Source: Planctomycetota bacterium (GTDB lineage Bacteria; Planctomycetota; UBA1135; UBA2386). Taken from it: a stretch of 5,193 bases of DNA. Below the pieces are notes generated by a model. It did no database searches. It worked only from the letters and a program-made list of their open reading frames with translations, and was not told the origin of the DNA. Location: NCBI GenBank assembly GCA_020425915.1, contig JAGQQZ010000435.1:1-5193 (forward strand), read 5' to 3'. Numbering within the stretch: the stretch's first letter is position 1; each line of letters begins with the position of its first letter. Of the stretch, positions 5,090 to 5,193 are shown in pieces. The position numbers were made by a program, and so were the translations under genes.

Positions 5090-5193
5090 TCATTCGTGGA
5101 CGTACGCCCAGCCCCCGACCCGTTGCACCCAGCCGTCGTACATCTTCTTGGGGTATTTCTCGTCGTTCCAATAGACGAACAGGTCCTGGTCGA
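5090..5193 (-). CDS. C-terminal fragment of an unrecognised protein (cut by window edge)
   Basis: In the minus-strand frame that is open from the right edge, the last 33 codons read DQDLFVYWNDEKYPKKMYDG and then WVQRVGGWAYVHE, followed by TGA at 5092-5090. The fragment is rich in aromatic residues (Trp, Tyr, Phe) and charged residues, unlike the Arg/Pro/Ala-rich products of the other frames here, and a terminator-like hairpin follows at the expected distance. These points favour a real gene end. The fragment is too short to name a family. No membrane segment is seen in it. The beta-helix gene begins about 100 nt downstream on the same strand. Confidence 0.62.
   Translation of the reverse strand, partial: DQDLFVYWNDEKYPKKMYDGWVQRVGGWAYVHE

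Overview
All supportable genes in this window lie on the minus strand: six complete coding regions and one truncated coding region at each edge. The base composition is high-GC. The proteins include a prepilin-type N-terminus, Sec-exported proteins of unknown function, a secreted right-handed beta-helix protein and the start of an ECF-type sigma factor. This mix suggests an environmental bacterium, most likely Planctomycetota or a relative. That placement is an inference from protein style; the window holds no rRNA or other marker gene.

In the direction of transcription (right to left) the layout is as follows. (1) The last 33 codons of an unrecognised protein end at 5090 and are followed by a GC-rich hairpin. 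(2) A secreted beta-helix protein of 403 aa has a strong ribosome binding site. (3) A two-TM small membrane protein (91 aa) and an 87-aa soluble protein lie 16 nt apart and probably share a transcript. (4) Two tandem paralogues of about 332 aa each are Sec-secreted, about two thirds identical by hand count, and carry a calcium-loop-like motif between two halves that look related to each other. (5) A prepilin/pseudopilin-like protein (205 aa) is followed by (6) the first 52 codons of an ECF sigma factor, cut by the left edge.

The intergenic regions carry structure. Perfect or near-perfect hairpins follow the stop codons of both paralogues and of the right-edge gene. None has a long U-tract, but their positions suit transcription ends, so the paralogues are probably separately transcribed duplicates rather than one operon. 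Both paralogues also have a hairpin whose downstream arm runs into the Shine-Dalgarno sequence at almost the same distance from the ATG. The two stems differ in sequence.

No mobile element, CRISPR array, tRNA, rRNA, recognisable defence system or metabolic pathway is visible. The points most worth a second look are the duplicated secreted family (internal two-domain symmetry, calcium loop, five conserved cysteines) and its hairpin leaders. A previously undescribed system cannot be claimed from this sequence alone.
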